DNA from: Hymenobacter sp. BT730
GTDB lineage: Bacteria > Bacteroidota > Bacteroidia > Cytophagales > Hymenobacteraceae
Direction of reading: 5' to 3'
Assembly: GCF_030542105.1 (NCBI RefSeq)
Contig: NZ_JAUOFB010000001.1
Location: 1,550,001-1,614,000, forward strand
DNA length: 64,000 nt
Below, piece after piece: positions 34,992 through 44,790 of this stretch (position 1 is its first letter; every line of letters starts with the position of its first letter). Below the pieces are notes generated by a model. The model had not been told where the DNA came from, made no database searches, and saw only the letters and a program-made list of their open reading frames with translations. The translations under genes were made by a program, and so were the position numbers.

Positions 34992-36791
34992 ATGCTTCGT
35001 CTACTTGCTGCTGGTCGTGTTGTTTTATTTGGTTGGATGCTGGTGTTGGGGCTCATGGCTTATGGCCCCCAAGGAATTGCACAATCTCTGCCGCCCAAGC
35101 GCGAGCTGCGTGGTGTCTGGATTGCCTCAGTAGAAAATATAGACTGGCCCAGTTCCCGCACCCTCACTGCCGAGCAGCAGCGCCGCGAGTACCAGCGCAT
35201 GCTGAATGCCGAGCAGCGCGCCGGAATCAACGCCGTATTTGTGCAGGTGCGCCCAGCTTCCGATGCCTTTTACAAATCCGAGCTGGAGCCCTGGAGCAAG
35301 TGGCTCACCGGGCAGCAGGGCCGCGCCCCCAGTCCCGAGTACGATCCACTGCCTTTTCTCATTGACGAAGCCCACGACCGGGGCATGGAGTTTCACGCCT
35401 GGTTTAATCCCTACCGGGCTTCGCTGGATTCAGTAACGCGCCGGCTGGCGCCCAACCACCAGTTTCGGCAGCATCCGGAGTGGTTTATTCGCTACTCAGG
35501 CAAGCTGCTTTACAACCCCGGCCTGCCGGAAGTGCGCAACTATATTACCCAGGTAATTCTGGATGTGGTACGCCGCTATGATATTGATGGCGTGCACTTT
35601 GATGACTACTTCTACCCGTACCCGGAGCCCGGTCAGGTCATTCACGATGAAGCCGCCTTTGCTCAGTACAACCCCAATAACCTAAAGCTGGCCGACTGGC
35701 GCCGCCAGAACGTGAACCTGCTTATTCAGCAGGTGCATGACTCCATTCGCAGCACCAAGCGTTGGGTGAAGTTTGGCGTCTCGCCGTTCGGCGTTTGGAT
35801 GAATAAATCCGGCCACCCCGATGGCTCCGATACCCGCGCCGGGCAGCCCAGCTACGCCAATCTGTATGCCGATACGCGCCTGTGGCTGCAGCAAGGCTGG
35901 GTAGACTACATTGTGCCGCAACTCTACTGGAGCAGCAATTTCCGGCTGGTGCCCTACGCCACCATTCTGGAGTGGTGGGCCCGCAACCATTATGACCGGC
36001 ACCTGTACATTGGCCAGGGTGCTTACCGCATGCTGGAAAGCACCCGCTCCGATACCACCTGGCGGAACCCGCGTGAGCTGCCGCGGCAGGTGCGCCTGAA
36101 CCGCTCCTTTCCGGCTGATGTTAGTGGCAGCGTGTTTTTCTCGGCCAAATCCATTATGGCCAACCCGCTGCACACCACCGATTCTTTGCGTCTGAACCTG
36201 TTCCGCTACCCGGCACTTATCCCCACCATGCCCTGGATGGATGCTGTGCCGCCCCGCCCGGCCCAGAACCTGATGCTCACTCGTGCCGGTGGCCCCGTTA
36301 CCTTGCGCTGGCAGGCCGGCCCCCAGGCTACCGATGGCGACGATGCCCGCTACTTTGTAATCTACCGCTTTGCTGAAGGCGAAACCCCTGGCCCCGATGA
36401 CCCCCGCCGTATCCTAACGCTGCTGCCCCGGCGCCCGGATAAGCCCTTGGTGTGGCAGGATACTACTGCCCGCCCCGGCCGGGAATACGCCTACTACGTT
36501 ACGGCCGTGGATCGGCTGCATAATGAAAGTGCTCCGGTACGCGTCACTACGCTGAAAAATGATCCGGAAGTGCTGGTGGCGGAAACGCCAGCGGCTCCGG
36601 CTTTGCCAGAAACCTTGCCCGGAGCTACACCTGGCGCTACGCCACCAGTAACCACGCGGCCTCCGGCCCGGCCGGCTCCTTCGCGGCCCACTGTTGGCAG
36701 CCGACCATCTTCATCTACGGCCTCCAAGACCAAAGTCAAAATCAAGCACAAGCGCCGGCAGGGAATATTGGGGCGGATATTTGGCGGCTAA
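34992..36791 (+). CDS. Family 10-like glycosylhydrolase (GHL10/DUF187, DigH-like) with FN3-like module
   Basis: About 599 residues. The ATG at 34992 starts a signal sequence (LLAAGRVVLFGWMLVLGLMAYG ... IAQS). The catalytic GHL10 barrel (about 38-390) begins RELRGVWIASVENIDWPS and contains AVFVQVRPASDAFY, FHAWFNPYRAS, GVHFDDYFYPYP, and VDYIVPQLYWSSN with its acidic residues. The E. coli relative DigH/YddW cleaves glycan strands freed of stem peptides, so a role in peptidoglycan turnover in the periplasm is likely. A fibronectin-III-like module follows (LMLTRAGGPVTLRWQAG ... YYVTAVDRLHNES). A Pro/Ala/Thr linker and a basic tail (KTKVKIKHKRR) end the protein. Confidence 0.9.
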   Translation: MLRLLAAGRVVLFGWMLVLGLMAYGPQGIAQSLPPKRELRGVWIASVENIDWPSSRTLTAEQQRREYQRMLNAEQRAGINAVFVQVRPASDAFYKSELEPWSKWLTGQQGRAPSPEYDPLPFLIDEAHDRGMEFHAWFNPYRASLDSVTRRLAPNHQFRQHPEWFIRYSGKLLYNPGLPEVRNYITQVILDVVRRYDIDGVHFDDYFYPYPEPGQVIHDEAAFAQYNPNNLKLADWRRQNVNLLIQQVHDSIRSTKRWVKFGVSPFGVWMNKSGHPDGSDTRAGQPSYANLYADTRLWLQQGWVDYIVPQLYWSSNFRLVPYATILEWWARNHYDRHLYIGQGAYRMLESTRSDTTWRNPRELPRQVRLNRSFPADVSGSVFFSAKSIMANPLHTTDSLRLNLFRYPALIPTMPWMDAVPPRPAQNLMLTRAGGPVTLRWQAGPQATDGDDARYFVIYRFAEGETPGPDDPRRILTLLPRRPDKPLVWQDTTARPGREYAYYVTAVDRLHNESAPVRVTTLKNDPEVLVAETPAAPALPETLPGATPGATPPVTTRPPARPAPSRPTVGSRPSSSTASKTKVKIKHKRRQGILGRIFGG

Positions 36792-36866
36792 ATTATTGGC
36801 TACTGCTACGTAACTTTAATCTGAGTCAATAAACCGGCTGTTCCCAGGACTTAGAACGCAGCTCTC

Positions 36867-38048
36867 ATGCAAACTACTACCCAAGCTGCTGTTTCTACCA
36901 CGGGCATTCAGCCACTCCAGGAGGCTTCCCAGCCCGGCCGCCTGATATCCCTGGATGTCTTTCGGGGCATAACGGTGCTGGTAATGCTGCTGGTAAACCA
37001 CCCCGGCGACTGGGGCCACATCTACGCGCCGCTGGCACACGCGGAGTGGCATGGCTGCACCGTGGCAGATCTGGTCTTCCCCTTCTTTCTGTTTATTGTG
37101 GGCGTATCGGCAGTATATGCTTTAGATAGCAGCCGGCAGGAGCCGGAGCGCCGCCGTACGGCTATGCGCCGCGTGCTGCGCCGGGCCACGCTCATTATTG
37201 CCCTGGGCATTCTGGTAGCGCTCCTGCCATACTTTGAGTTTGCCACGGTACGCCTGCCGGGCGTGCTCCAGCGTATTGGGGTGGTATTTGGCGTATGCGG
37301 ATTTTTGTTTCTGTATACTACCCGCCGCCAGCAAATTGCGCTGGTTGCGGGGCTACTGGTGGGCTACGCCATTTTGCTGCAATGGGTCCCGGTGCCCGAT
37401 TTCGGCCCCGCTAACCTGGACCCGGCAACCAATCTGGGCGCGTGGTTAGACCGGCTCATCTTCACCGAAAATCACCTCTGGAAGCTTAGCCGTACCTGGG
37501 ACCCGGAAGGTTTGTTGAGTACGCTGCCGGCTATTGCTACTGGCCTGCTGGGCATGCTCACGGGGGAGTGGCTGCGCCGCCCACGTCTGGAGCCTGCCGT
37601 GAAAGTAGTGTGGCTATTGATTGATGCGGGTCTGCTGATTGTGCTGGGACTGATTTGGAGCTACTGGTTTCCGCTTAACAAAAGCCTTTGGACCAGCTCT
37701 TACGTGCTCTTTACCGGTGGGCTGGCCGTAGCGGGCCTGGCTACGCTCTACTGGCTTTGCGATGTGCAGGGCTGGCGACGTCTGGCCTTTCCGGCACAGG
37801 TAGTAGGTGTAAATGCGCTGCTGGTGTTTGTGGGCTCTACGCTGGTGGCCCGCACACTCAACCTGTGGCAGGTGGCTGGGCCGGCCGGCAAAACCATTAG
37901 CATGAAGGACGGGCTGTATGGGCAGTTTTTTACGCCTTACTTCACCTCTCCTTACAATGCCTCTTTGGCCGGTGCCGTGGTATGCATGCTGATCTGGTAT
38001 GTAGTGCTGTGGGTGCTGCACCGGCGGAGTATCGTTGTAAAGCTCTAG
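36867..38048 (+). CDS. NagX/HGSNAT-like membrane acyltransferase (DUF5009)
   Basis: 393 residues with about ten transmembrane segments. The signature of heparan-alpha-glucosaminide N-acetyltransferase relatives is present: RLISLDVFRGITVLVMLLVNH (Asp30, Arg33), then AEWHGCTVADLVFPFFLFIVG (His62, Asp68). Family members move acetyl groups across the membrane to the amino group of terminal glucosamine. In bacteria (NagX) the genes accompany N-acetylglucosamine use. Here it directly follows the murein-glycan hydrolase-like gene (75 nt), which fits amino-sugar salvage. TAACTTTA, one base off the promoter consensus, lies in the gap. Confidence 0.88.
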   Translation: MQTTTQAAVSTTGIQPLQEASQPGRLISLDVFRGITVLVMLLVNHPGDWGHIYAPLAHAEWHGCTVADLVFPFFLFIVGVSAVYALDSSRQEPERRRTAMRRVLRRATLIIALGILVALLPYFEFATVRLPGVLQRIGVVFGVCGFLFLYTTRRQQIALVAGLLVGYAILLQWVPVPDFGPANLDPATNLGAWLDRLIFTENHLWKLSRTWDPEGLLSTLPAIATGLLGMLTGEWLRRPRLEPAVKVVWLLIDAGLLIVLGLIWSYWFPLNKSLWTSSYVLFTGGLAVAGLATLYWLCDVQGWRRLAFPAQVVGVNALLVFVGSTLVARTLNLWQVAGPAGKTISMKDGLYGQFFTPYFTSPYNASLAGAVVCMLIWYVVLWVLHRRSIVVKL

Positions 38049-38121
38049 CCAACTCCCCTGGGCCGTTTATTTTCCGGACCTTGTAACGAACTTATCTTTT
38101 CCACATCCTATCAGAGTTCAT

Positions 38122-38643
38122 ATGTCTTTGTTTGATTTCCCGGCCGCCCGTTGGGGTGGCGCATTATGCGCAGCAGGTTTGCTGCTGTTTTCCCCGGCTC
38201 TTCTGGCTCAAAATACCACGGCAGCCTCGGCTACTCCTGCACAAACAACCATTTCTGCCGGGCAACGCAAAGCCGCTGAAACGCTGTTGGAAGTCATGCA
38301 GTCTGAAAAGACTATCAACCAGAGTATTGATATGACCCTGGCCATGCAGGTGCAGCAAAACCCCAACCTGCAGAAGCTGGAGCCTGAAATGCGCGCATTC
38401 ATGAATAAATACATGAGCTGGGCCTCGCTGAAGGAGGATATGGTGACACTTTACGCACGGGAATTCACCGAGAAAGAGTTGCGCGACCTGACGAAGTTCT
38501 ACCAGTCGCCGACGGGGCAGAAGTATGTAAGCAAGCAGAACCTGCTGCTACAGGCAGGCATGCAGTTGGGACAGCGCCGGGTGCAGGAAAACCTGCCGGA
38601 ACTGCAGCGTATGCTGGAAGAGAAAATGAAAGCACAGGAATAA
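38122..38643 (+). CDS. Exported DUF2059-domain protein
   Basis: 173 residues. An N-terminal signal segment (WGGALCAAGLLLFSPALLAQ) is followed by a Thr/Ala-rich linker. A helical domain then has the DUF2059 pattern (AAETLLEVMQSEKTI ... LVTLYAREFTEKELRDL-like segment ... FYQSPTGQKYVSKQ), as confirmed by EFTEKELRDLTKFYQSPTG near residues 114-132. DUF2059 proteins are periplasmic and of unknown function. The gene is 73 nt after the acyltransferase gene in the same direction and ends at a strong terminator. Confidence 0.85.
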   Translation: MSLFDFPAARWGGALCAAGLLLFSPALLAQNTTAASATPAQTTISAGQRKAAETLLEVMQSEKTINQSIDMTLAMQVQQNPNLQKLEPEMRAFMNKYMSWASLKEDMVTLYAREFTEKELRDLTKFYQSPTGQKYVSKQNLLLQAGMQLGQRRVQENLPELQRMLEEKMKAQE

Positions 38644-38657
38644 CCGTTTTCTGCCTA

Positions 38658-38699
38658 AAGCAAAACGGCGCTACCCAAGTGGGCGGCGCCGTTTTGCTT
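38658..38699. terminator. Intrinsic terminator, bidirectional
   Basis: AAGCAAAACGGCGC pairs with GCGCCGTTTTGCTT (14-bp stem) between the convergent DUF2059 and acyl-CoA ligase genes. Confidence 0.85.
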
Positions 38700-38723
38700 A
38701 CTTATCAATTCCGAAGGCTGCTA

Positions 38724-40355
38724 TCAGCCACCCAGCACATATCCTTCAAAGTCTTTGCGTAGCTGCGTTTTGAGAAGCTTACCGGTAGCCGTATGGGGCA
38801 GCTGCTCCACAAATTCTACGGCATCGGGTTTCCACCAGCTGGCCACTTTGCCTTCGTAAAAGTCCAGCATCTCCTCAGCAGTTACTTCATGGCCGGGCCG
38901 GACTACAACCACCAGCAACGGCCGTTCGCTCCATTTGGAATGCGGGACACCGATAACGGCTGCTTCGGCCACTGAGGGATGCCCCACAGCCAGGTTTTCC
39001 AGCTCAATGCTCGAAATCCATTCACCGCCGGATTTGATGACATCTTTGGAGCGGTCGGTTATTTGCATAAAGCCGTTGGGGTCGATGGTGGCCACGTCGC
39101 CGGTGCGGAACCAGCCGCTTTTCGTCAGCTCGCCGGGCTCCCCGGCCCGGAAGTAGTCGGCTACAATAAAAGGGCCGCGCACCAACAGGTCGCCAAAGGC
39201 TACGCCGTCGTGGGGCAGTTCACGGCCTTCGTCGTCCACAATCTTCATATCCACCCCAAAAATGGCGCGGCCCTGCTTGGTCTGAATAGCAAACTGCTCA
39301 TCGGGGCTTAGGCTCAGCTGCTGACTTTTGAGGGTGCAAACGGTGCCCAGCGGCGAGGTTTCCGTCATGCCCCAGGCATGCCGGATTGTAATGCCCAATT
39401 CATCATGAAATGCCTTCAGCAAGGCCGGAGGGCAGGAGGCACCCCCTACAATCATCTTATTGAGGGTGCTGAAATGCAGTTTTTTATCCCGCATAAACTG
39501 CAAAAGCCCAAACCAGATAGTAGGTACCCCGGCGGAAAATGTTACTCCTTCATTCTCAAACAGCTCATATAGGCTGGCCGCATCCAGACCGGGGCCGGGC
39601 AGCACCAGTTTGCAGCCAATCATAGGTGCCAGATACGGAATGCCCCAGGCATTGACGTGGAACATAGGCACTACAGGCAGAATAACGTCGCGCGCGGAGC
39701 AGTTAAAGCAGTCGGGCATGGCGGCGGCATAGCTATGCAGCAGCGTGGAGCGGTGCGAGTAAAGGACACCTTTGGGTTGGTCAGTAGTGCCGGACGTATA
39801 GCACAGGGATGAGGCCGTGTTTTCATCGAAGACAGGCCAGGTAAATTCGTCGCTATGTGCCGCCAACAGGTCTTCGTAGCAGCGCACTTCACCGGGCAGC
39901 GTGGTAGCCTCCGGCATATGGGCACGGTCGGTCATCAGCACCCAGGCCTCTACTTTTGGGCATAAGGGCGCTAGTTTTTCTACCAGCGGTAGAAAAGTAA
40001 GATCAAAGAAAATCAGCCGGTCTTCGGCGTGGTTGATGATGTAAACCAACTGCTCCGGAAACAGCCGCGGGTTAATGGTGTGGCATACCGCACCCATGCC
40101 GGATATGCCATAATACAGCTCAAAATGGCGGTGCGTATTCCAGGCCAGCGTGCCTACCCGGTCGCCCCAACTGATATCCAGCCCAGTAAGAGCATTGGCC
40201 AGCTGCTTGCTGCGGCGGTGCGCGGCAGTATAGGTGTAGCGGTGAAAGCCGCCTTCTACCAGGCGTGTTACTATTTCCGTATCGGCGTGCCACTTGGCGG
40301 CGTGCTCAATGAGCCCGGCAATGCGCAGGGGCTCCTGCATCATTAATCCTAACAT
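38724..40355 (-). CDS. Medium/long-chain fatty-acid-CoA ligase (AMP-binding, AlkK-like)
   Basis: 543-residue cytoplasmic ANL-superfamily enzyme activating fatty acids with ATP and CoA. The N-terminus [20 protein letters not shown] matches AlkK-type ligases and supports the ATG at 40355. The A3 phosphate loop is [10 protein letters not shown] (187-196), where the usual residue after TT is Gly, not Asp. Others are normal: [48 protein letters not shown] and the C-terminal catalytic Lys in TATGKLLK. The Asp substitution may lower or alter ATP handling. It is convergent with the DUF2059 gene and lies downstream of the GH3 fusion on the same strand, separated by a terminator. Confidence 0.93.
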   Translation of the reverse strand: MLGLMMQEPLRIAGLIEHAAKWHADTEIVTRLVEGGFHRYTYTAAHRRSKQLANALTGLDISWGDRVGTLAWNTHRHFELYYGISGMGAVCHTINPRLFPEQLVYIINHAEDRLIFFDLTFLPLVEKLAPLCPKVEAWVLMTDRAHMPEATTLPGEVRCYEDLLAAHSDEFTWPVFDENTASSLCYTSGTTDQPKGVLYSHRSTLLHSYAAAMPDCFNCSARDVILPVVPMFHVNAWGIPYLAPMIGCKLVLPGPGLDAASLYELFENEGVTFSAGVPTIWFGLLQFMRDKKLHFSTLNKMIVGGASCPPALLKAFHDELGITIRHAWGMTETSPLGTVCTLKSQQLSLSPDEQFAIQTKQGRAIFGVDMKIVDDEGRELPHDGVAFGDLLVRGPFIVADYFRAGEPGELTKSGWFRTGDVATIDPNGFMQITDRSKDVIKSGGEWISSIELENLAVGHPSVAEAAVIGVPHSKWSERPLLVVVVRPGHEVTAEEMLDFYEGKVASWWKPDAVEFVEQLPHTATGKLLKTQLRKDFEGYVLGG

Positions 40356-40446
40356 ATATAGCGGTGGGTTTGGGGAGGCTATAAGCTAAGGAGAAATGCG
40401 GAAGTAAGCCAAGGGGGAGCAGGACCCTACCCTATGGGAAGCCTAT

Positions 40447-40485
40447 TAAAAAACAGCCCCATGCTTTGGCAAAGGCATGGGGCTG
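40447..40485 (-). terminator. Intrinsic terminator of the GH3/beta-lactamase gene
   Basis: CAGCCCCATGC and GCATGGGGCTG form an 11-bp stem; on the minus strand it is followed by a T-run (the A-run at 40447-40453). This fits termination of the gene ending at 40508. Confidence 0.85.
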
Positions 40486-40507
40486 GCTTAGCGGAATCAA
40501 AAGAGTT

Positions 40508-43500
40508 TTAATTCTCTTCCGGAACGGTGCTTTCTACTTCCAGATGCCGGGGCTTGCGAATAGCATCAATAGCCAGCTGCTGAATCTGGGTCCGCACGTT
40601 TAAGTCTGAGAGCTTATTATTGCGGCGCGTAGGGTTCACGCGGTTGGAAAGAAAAATATACGTCAGCTCATACTGCGGGTCTACCCAGAAATAGGTACCC
40701 GTGAAGCCGGAATGCCCAAAGCTACTGGCGCTGGCATCGTGGGCAGTGTTGCCGGCCGGCGGGGTGCTGGGCTTGTCAAATCCCAGGGCGCGGCGGTTCT
40801 GGGGGCAGAACTGGCAACGGGTATATTCAGCCAGCGTTGCTTCTTTAATAAGCTGCTGATTGCCATAGCGGCCACCGTTAGCATAGAGCTGCACCAGCTT
40901 GGCCAGATCGGTAGCCGAGCCGAACAGGCCCGCGTGCCCGGATACCCCGCCCAGCAGTGCAGCGCCCTCATCATCTACAGTGCCATGCAGCAGCTGCCGG
41001 CGGAACAGGGAGTCATACTCTGTGGGTACAATACGGCTAAGCGGGAAGCGCCGCGTCGGATTGAAGCCCAGTGTGGTAGCCCCCAGGGGCTGATAGAAGT
41101 TTTCCCGCAGGTACTGGTCGAAAGGTTTCCCGCTGAGGCGTTCTACTAACAAGGGGTATAGATAGAACGACAAATCAGAGTACACATAGCCCGGCTTGGC
41201 ATTCAGCGGCGACTTCCCAATAGCTTTGATAAGACGCTTGGGTAAGTCGCGGCGGGCCCACTCGTTGTGGGCTATCTGCAAGGGGAACAAGGCAGACGAG
41301 TCGCGGCGCACATACCACCACTTTAGCTTGCCGTTTTTGCGTACGTAGCTTTTCCAGAAAGGAATCCAGGCCTGCAGGCGCGCTTGGTGCGTGAGTACGT
41401 CGCGCAGCTTCAGGTTGGCTTTATCAGTTTTGCGCAGCTCGGGGAAATAGTCGCCCAAGGTTTTATCGGGGCTGAATTTGCCTTCATCCTGCAGCTTCAT
41501 CAGTGCCGGAATGGCAGCCGTTACTTTGGTAAGCGAAGCCAGGTCATAAATATCGGTATCCCGCACAAGACGGGCAGTTTTACCGGCTTCAGGGTAGGTT
41601 TGGGTGCCGTAGCTTTTGCGCAGGACTACCGTGCCCCGCCGCGCAATGATAATTTGAGCGCCGGGCGTAGCGTGGGCAGCCAGCGCCTGCGCCATCACGG
41701 AATCCACGCGGGCTTCTAGGCGCGGGTCCATTTCCACATCCTCAGGCGCCCCAAAGCGAAGCCGCGCGCCCCCTTGTAAAGGCAGTCCGGCACCGTAGGC
41801 GTATTTGTCTGATACCGTCACGGGTAGGCGCCCGGTAGCGCTGAGGCCACCAAAAATCAGCTCAGCAACTTTCTCCTGGGCATTTCGGCTTTCCTGATAT
41901 GCTATGATTACCGCGTCGGCGCGGTCCAGGTCACGCACTTTGGCCGCTGCGTAGGCTGAGCCAAATACGCTGACCACCATCCGCTGTTTAGCGGCGCCCA
42001 GCTCACGCAGCAGCACATTGGTTTCGGGGGTTATACCGAAGCTGGTGGCCGGCTGGCGACCCAGGTTGCTTAATCCTACCAGAATGGTATTGTAAGGCCG
42101 TAGCGCCTCGCGCATTTTCACCAGCTCGTCCAGCGTAGGCGTGGCGGGTAGCCAGAAGTGGCGCACCGGAGCATACACGGCCACCATACGCTGAAAATCA
42201 GTGGTGTCTTTGGTGCCGATAGTAAGGGTAGCCAGCCGGAGCGTATCCAGGCGGGGGAGGGGCAACAGGTTTTTCTGGTTGCGCAGCAAAGTCACGCTCA
42301 ACTCCGAAAGGTGGCGGCTGAGGTACTGGGCATGGGCCCCGTTGAGGTCCTGGTAGATGTTTTTGAGATTGATAGGCTGGTACTTGTCCAGCCCCGCCCA
42401 CTGCTTTAAAGCCAACACCTTGCGGCAGCGCCGGTCTATATCCTCCTGGCTCAATTCTCCGCGGTTGATGGCCGCGCGCACCATTTGCAGGGCCAGTGGA
42501 ATGTTTTTCGAGAACTCCAGAATATCGTTGCCGGCTTGCAGGGCGCGCACATCGGCCTCGCCGGGCGGGTATTTGCTGATGACGCCCTTCATGTTCATGG
42601 CATCGGTGAAGATAATGCCTTCAAAGCCCATTTTGCGCTGCACCATGTCCGTGACAATAGGGCGGGAAAGGGTGGAGGGGGTACCGGTGCTATCCAGGGC
42701 CGGAATGTTAAGGTGGGCAATCATCAGGCCACCCAGGCCGCGCTGCATCAGGCTGCGGAAGGGGTACAGTTCCAACGTATCGAGGCGGCGCTGGTCTACG
42801 CGCACCAGCGGCAAGGCCAAGTGAGAATCGGTATCGGTGTCGCCGTGGCCGGGGAAGTGCTTGGCTACGGCCAGAATGCCCGCGTCCTGCATTCCCTTCA
42901 TATAGAGGTAGCTTTTCTCCGTCACGTTCTGCCGGTCTTCGCCCCAGCTGCGGAAGCCAATAACGGGGTTGGCGGCGTTGTTATTCACGTCTACTACCGG
43001 CGCGAAATTGACGTGCATGCCCAGCCGCTTGAACTGCGCCGCCACTTCCTCGCCCATATCATAGAGGAGCTGGTTGTCCCGAATACCGCCCATGCTCATT
43101 TGGAAGGGAAAGCGCACCACACTGTCCAGGCGCATGCCCACGCCCCATTCGGCATCCATGGCCACCAGTAAGGGCACCCGGCTCTGACTTTGGTAGCGGT
43201 TTAGCAAGCGGCTTTGGCGCGCGGGCCCACCCTGAAAGAAAATCAGGCCCCCAATGCCGTACTGTTGGATCAAGGTCGAAACCGAATCCTCATCAATACG
43301 CTGACGGTTGGAATAAGCCGCCACCATAAACAGCTGGGCCACGCGCTGGTCGGGCGTGAGCGTCTGCATCACCGAATCTACCCAGCGCGAGCTGCTGAGC
43401 TGCGCGGCAAATGGCACTGGCAGCTTGCCCGGCTGTCCGTTCACTGCCTTTGCCACTACCAGTGCAGGTTTGGGCTTAGCTGCCGGAACAACCTGTTCTG

Positions 43501-43672
43501 GCCGGGGAACGGCCGTGGCGGGGCGACTGCGGCGCACCGGTGCCCGGCGGGCTACCGTATGCGTGGTTTTTTTGCGGGCCGAAGATTTCTTCCGGCGTTG
43601 CGCCGAAACATCTGCCGGGGCTAGTAGCAGCAGCGCCAGCAGCAGAAAAGAGAGGTAGCGGAACAAAGGCAA
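40508..43672 (-). CDS. GH3 beta-N-acetylhexosaminidase (NagZ-like) fused to a serine beta-lactamase-fold domain
   Basis: 1054-residue exported two-enzyme protein. The signal is PLFRYLSFLLLALLLLAP...SAQ; the only start at the right place is a TTG at 43672. A basic, Pro/Ala-rich linker (26-85) follows. Residues about 95-430 are a GH3 barrel with the NagZ-type His-Asp catalytic loop KHFPGHGDTDTDSH (271-284) and nucleophile Asp357 (IIFTDAMNMKG). Residues about 440-620 are the GH3 C-terminal domain. Residues about 650-1035 are a class C/PBP-like serine hydrolase with SLTK at 713-716, YSD at 831-833 and HSGFTGTYFW near the end. It probably processes murein fragments in the periplasm, releasing GlcNAc and acting on D-Ala or related bonds. 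The same domain order occurs in other Bacteroidota. Confidence 0.92.
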   Translation of the reverse strand: MPLFRYLSFLLLALLLLAPADVSAQRRKKSSARKKTTHTVARRAPVRRSRPATAVPRPEQVVPAAKPKPALVVAKAVNGQPGKLPVPFAAQLSSSRWVDSVMQTLTPDQRVAQLFMVAAYSNRQRIDEDSVSTLIQQYGIGGLIFFQGGPARQSRLLNRYQSQSRVPLLVAMDAEWGVGMRLDSVVRFPFQMSMGGIRDNQLLYDMGEEVAAQFKRLGMHVNFAPVVDVNNNAANPVIGFRSWGEDRQNVTEKSYLYMKGMQDAGILAVAKHFPGHGDTDTDSHLALPLVRVDQRRLDTLELYPFRSLMQRGLGGLMIAHLNIPALDSTGTPSTLSRPIVTDMVQRKMGFEGIIFTDAMNMKGVISKYPPGEADVRALQAGNDILEFSKNIPLALQMVRAAINRGELSQEDIDRRCRKVLALKQWAGLDKYQPINLKNIYQDLNGAHAQYLSRHLSELSVTLLRNQKNLLPLPRLDTLRLATLTIGTKDTTDFQRMVAVYAPVRHFWLPATPTLDELVKMREALRPYNTILVGLSNLGRQPATSFGITPETNVLLRELGAAKQRMVVSVFGSAYAAAKVRDLDRADAVIIAYQESRNAQEKVAELIFGGLSATGRLPVTVSDKYAYGAGLPLQGGARLRFGAPEDVEMDPRLEARVDSVMAQALAAHATPGAQIIIARRGTVVLRKSYGTQTYPEAGKTARLVRDTDIYDLASLTKVTAAIPALMKLQDEGKFSPDKTLGDYFPELRKTDKANLKLRDVLTHQARLQAWIPFWKSYVRKNGKLKWWYVRRDSSALFPLQIAHNEWARRDLPKRLIKAIGKSPLNAKPGYVYSDLSFYLYPLLVERLSGKPFDQYLRENFYQPLGATTLGFNPTRRFPLSRIVPTEYDSLFRRQLLHGTVDDEGAALLGGVSGHAGLFGSATDLAKLVQLYANGGRYGNQQLIKEATLAEYTRCQFCPQNRRALGFDKPSTPPAGNTAHDASASSFGHSGFTGTYFWVDPQYELTYIFLSNRVNPTRRNNKLSDLNVRTQIQQLAIDAIRKPRHLEVESTVPEEN

Positions 43673-43770
43673 GCGGCTTGGGCGAAGGATGAATTGCGAA
43701 GTTAGGGGAATGTGCTGCTTTCGCCGACGGTACCCAGCTTAGAGCGGCGCAGTTACGAAGAGGTAGCGGC

Positions 43771-44790
43771 TTATTTCTTTATCTCGATATCCTCCGAATA
43801 AAACTCAACGCCCTCATCTCCCTTCAGCGCCGCCGAAACCAGCAGCTTGCGGTGCTTCTGCCGGAACCGGAACAAGGCATAGTGCTTCTGATTAACCAGC
43901 GGCCCTACGCGGTATTGGTTGGGCTCGCCGGTATTCTGTGTGGCCGGGTGCGTTAGGCCACTGGAGGTTACCTCATAAATGGGCTGCTCCAGGCCGGGTA
44001 GGGTTATTTTGGAAATTTCACCAATGTGTCGGTCGCCGCTGATGAGCAGCACGCCTTTGGTTTTGGTAGAAACCAGCAAATCCAGCAGGCGTTTGCGGGC
44101 GGTAGGGAAGTTGGCCCACTTTTCATAGACGTGCTCCTGCGGCAGGAACTGAATGCCCGAGGCAATGATGTGAGCATCGGCATCGGAGTTAGTGAGCTGC
44201 TGCTCCAGCCACTTCCATTGCGCCTCGCCCAGAATGTCGCCGGTCAGATTGGGGTGGTACACTTTGTTGGCGTCGCGGTAGAGCGTATCCTGAAAGTAAC
44301 GGTCATCCAGCAGAATTACTTTCACCTTCTTGCGGCCCACTTTATAATCGTAGGCGGCATAAATACCCTCCTGCTGGCGGCGTGGGCTGCCGGTGGGCTC
44401 CTGCAGAAAGTCCAGCGTTACCTGCTGGCTTTGCTTTTTAAAGGGGTAGTTCTTGTCGCCATCGTTGCGGCCATAGTCGTGGTCGTCCCAGGTACCGATG
44501 ATGGCCGTGCCCTGCTCACGCAGGTGGCGGTAGCCCGGCTGATTGAACTGGGCATCGTACTTCTGGCGCATCACCTGCATGTCGTCGGTGTCGCCATAGA
44601 TATTATCGCCCAGCCAGATCCAGACTTGAGGCTTATCTTCCGCAATATCATCCCAGAGCGGCTGGGGCAGGTCGTGGCGGTTGCAGGAGCCAAAGGCAAT
44701 GCGCAGTTCTTTTTTGTGCTGCGCCAGCACGGGCGTACCAACACTTATATATAAAGAAGTCAGCGCGGCAAGTAGCAGGGTTGGTTTCAT
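43771..44790 (-). CDS. PhoD-like alkaline phosphatase / metallophosphatase
   Basis: 339 residues from the ATG at 44790, which starts a signal peptide (MKPTLLLAALTSLYISVGTPVLAQ); the frame is open 38 codons further, without a signal. Metal-site blocks of the PhoD family are ELRIAFGSCNRHD, VWIWLGDNIYGD, IIGTWDDHDYGRNDGD, VILLDDRYF and LLISGDRHIGE. Exported PhoD-like enzymes release phosphate or alcohols from phosphodiesters and often use calcium and iron. It lacks the N-terminal PhoD_N domain of Bacillus PhoD and belongs to the short PhoD2-like type. It lies 98 nt upstream of the GH3 fusion on the same strand. Confidence 0.9.
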   Translation of the reverse strand: MKPTLLLAALTSLYISVGTPVLAQHKKELRIAFGSCNRHDLPQPLWDDIAEDKPQVWIWLGDNIYGDTDDMQVMRQKYDAQFNQPGYRHLREQGTAIIGTWDDHDYGRNDGDKNYPFKKQSQQVTLDFLQEPTGSPRRQQEGIYAAYDYKVGRKKVKVILLDDRYFQDTLYRDANKVYHPNLTGDILGEAQWKWLEQQLTNSDADAHIIASGIQFLPQEHVYEKWANFPTARKRLLDLLVSTKTKGVLLISGDRHIGEISKITLPGLEQPIYEVTSSGLTHPATQNTGEPNQYRVGPLVNQKHYALFRFRQKHRKLLVSAALKGDEGVEFYSEDIEIKK

